Below are positions 62,969 to 64,000 of a DNA stretch of 64,000 nucleotides, one piece after another. The stretch comes from Buchnera aphidicola (Brachycaudus cardui) (GTDB lineage Bacteria; Pseudomonadota; Gammaproteobacteria; Enterobacterales; Enterobacteriaceae). The stretch covers positions 62,001 to 126,000 of the forward strand of contig NZ_CP034879.1 in NCBI RefSeq assembly GCF_005081945.1, written 5' to 3'. The notes beneath the pieces were generated by a model, which made no database searches, was not told the origin of the DNA, and saw only the letters and a list, made by a program, of their open reading frames with translations. The translations under genes and the position numbers were made by a program. Positions within the stretch are counted from its first letter, which is position 1. Each line of letters opens with the position of its first letter.

Positions 62969-64000
62969 GCTCAGAATTAAAAAAACATAATATATCTAAA
63001 AGTATTTTGAAACAGTTAGAAATACAAGAATTATGTATACAAAGTTTTTATTTAAAACCTATTGTAAAATATACTTACTCTTGCAAGAACAGAAAAAATT
63101 TTTTTTTAAATCCAAAGACTTTACTATATATTCGTAGTATCTTGATGAAAAAAAAATTTTCATCTTGGTTGTTAACCAAAATTAGTTTATATGAAAAAGT
63201 AAAATTTTATTTAGGACTAATTAGATTAGCATTAGAAAAAAATATGCAAATTTTAATTATCGTTCCTTATTTTAAAAATATTAATGTAGTTTTAGTTTTT
63301 TTAAATAAATTTTTTAATGTTCCTATTGATATTATAGATTCAAAATTAAGTAATCTACGATACTTAAATCATTGGATTAGAATAAAAAATGGTGAAAATT
63401 CTATTATTATAGGAACAAAAAAAAGTATATTTTTACCTTTTTTGAATTTAGGTCTAATTATTATTCTTGAAGAACATCATTTAAACTATAAAAATACAGA
63501 TAAATGCAGATATAATATTAGAGATATAGGAATATTAAGAGCTTATAAAGAAAATATACCTATAATTTTAGATTCAGATACTCCTTCATTAAAAACATTA
63601 TATAATATTTTATTAAAAAAATGTTTTTATATCGTAATAAATCAAAATATGCAAAGAACAAACTTTAATAAAAAGATTATTGATTTAACAAAAGAAAAAA
63701 TAAAATTGCATTTATCTACTACTTTAATAAATGAAGTGAATAATAATTTTAAACAAAAACAAGTTTTGTTTATTTTAAATAATTTTAATGCATCTTTTTT
63801 AGTTTTAATTTGTAGTATTTGTGGTTTTATATCAACATGTATTAATTGTGATAATTATTTTGAAGTAAATCAATATCGTAATATTTTATTTTGTAGATTT
63901 TGTTTAGTCAAAATGAAACAACCATTATTGTGTGATCATTGTGAATCTTTATCTTTAGGTGTAAAAAATATAAGAATAGAAAATTTTAAAAATAAAATAC
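62960..64000 (+). pseudogene. priA: PriA continuation without ATPase motifs (runs off window)
   Basis: A frame open for 346 codons to the window end, with no start codon of its own at the junction. It aligns with PriA through most of the helicase core: SSWLL, ILIIVP, NGENSIIIGTKKSIFLPF, LGLIIILEEHH, IGILRAYKENIPIIL. Walker A (GVTGSGKT in E. coli) is KISLYEKV here (63178-63201), and DEEH is LEEH (63466-63477). All eight zinc cysteines are kept as CSIC, CINC, CRFC and CDHC (63811-63942). It is either a young pseudogene or an ATPase-dead protein read through transcript slippage. Confidence 0.82.

Overview
The window is a 64 kb piece of a very AT-rich (roughly three quarters A+T by eye), gene-dense gammaproteobacterial chromosome. 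Nearly every gene has a clear Escherichia coli counterpart, but regulators, transporters and whole domains are missing, and coding A-tracts of 9 to 13 bases are common. The gene set (complete his operon, aroC, dapA and dapE, flagellar basal-body genes, Rsx complex) and the order rpsU-dnaG, ptsHI-crr, gltX, fli, his, rsx point to Buchnera aphidicola, the obligate endosymbiont of aphids. I cannot name the strain. I see no insertion sequence, prophage, CRISPR array, rRNA gene or sign of recent gene transfer.

Layout. 1-7037: dnaG (partial), rpsU, tsaD, ribB, a kinase-only hldE, cca, uppP. 7079-13172: the sugar phosphotransferase genes ptsH, ptsI and crr, then cysK and ligA. 13178-15241: tRNA-Lys, tRNA-Val, gltX and tRNA-Ala, the E. 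coli neighbourhood. 15388-25961: the flagellar block fliE / fliFGHIJK-MN-OP-QR. It encodes the MS ring, switch ring and export gate, but no filament or stator gene. 26119-31796: rpmG, rpmB, tamB, ppa, pmbA. 31884-38932: rnpB, rsmI, fabB, tal, tkt, dapE. 39057-42712: bamC remnant, dapA, a 680-base gene-free stretch, aroC, smrB. 42967-50034: hisGDCBHAFI. 50428-55882: gnd, dcd, metG, tilS, tRNA-Val(GAC). 56052-62497: ribE, rsxABCDGE, nth. 62522-64000: a frameshifted priA running off the window.

How it fits together. Histidine, lysine/diaminopimelate, chorismate, cysteine and riboflavin enzymes fit a symbiont that feeds its host. PTS, gnd, tal and tkt supply carbon and pentose phosphates. PRPP made from pentose phosphates feeds hisG. 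Rsx is a membrane electron-transfer complex.

The striking theme is reduction of multidomain proteins to selected parts. FliG keeps its length but has lost all five torque-generating charged residues. FliM and FliN are one reading frame, as are FliO and FliP. BamC is cut to its lipoprotein anchor and BamD-binding segment. Cca has lost its HD catalytic pair, HldE its adenylyltransferase half, MetG its C-terminal dimerisation domain, and TamB its C-terminus together with its partner gene tamA. PriA keeps all eight zinc-binding cysteines but has lost the Walker A and DEEH motifs. Three genes (fliK, rsxC, priA) are interrupted exactly at A-tracts where one extra A in the transcript would restore the frame.
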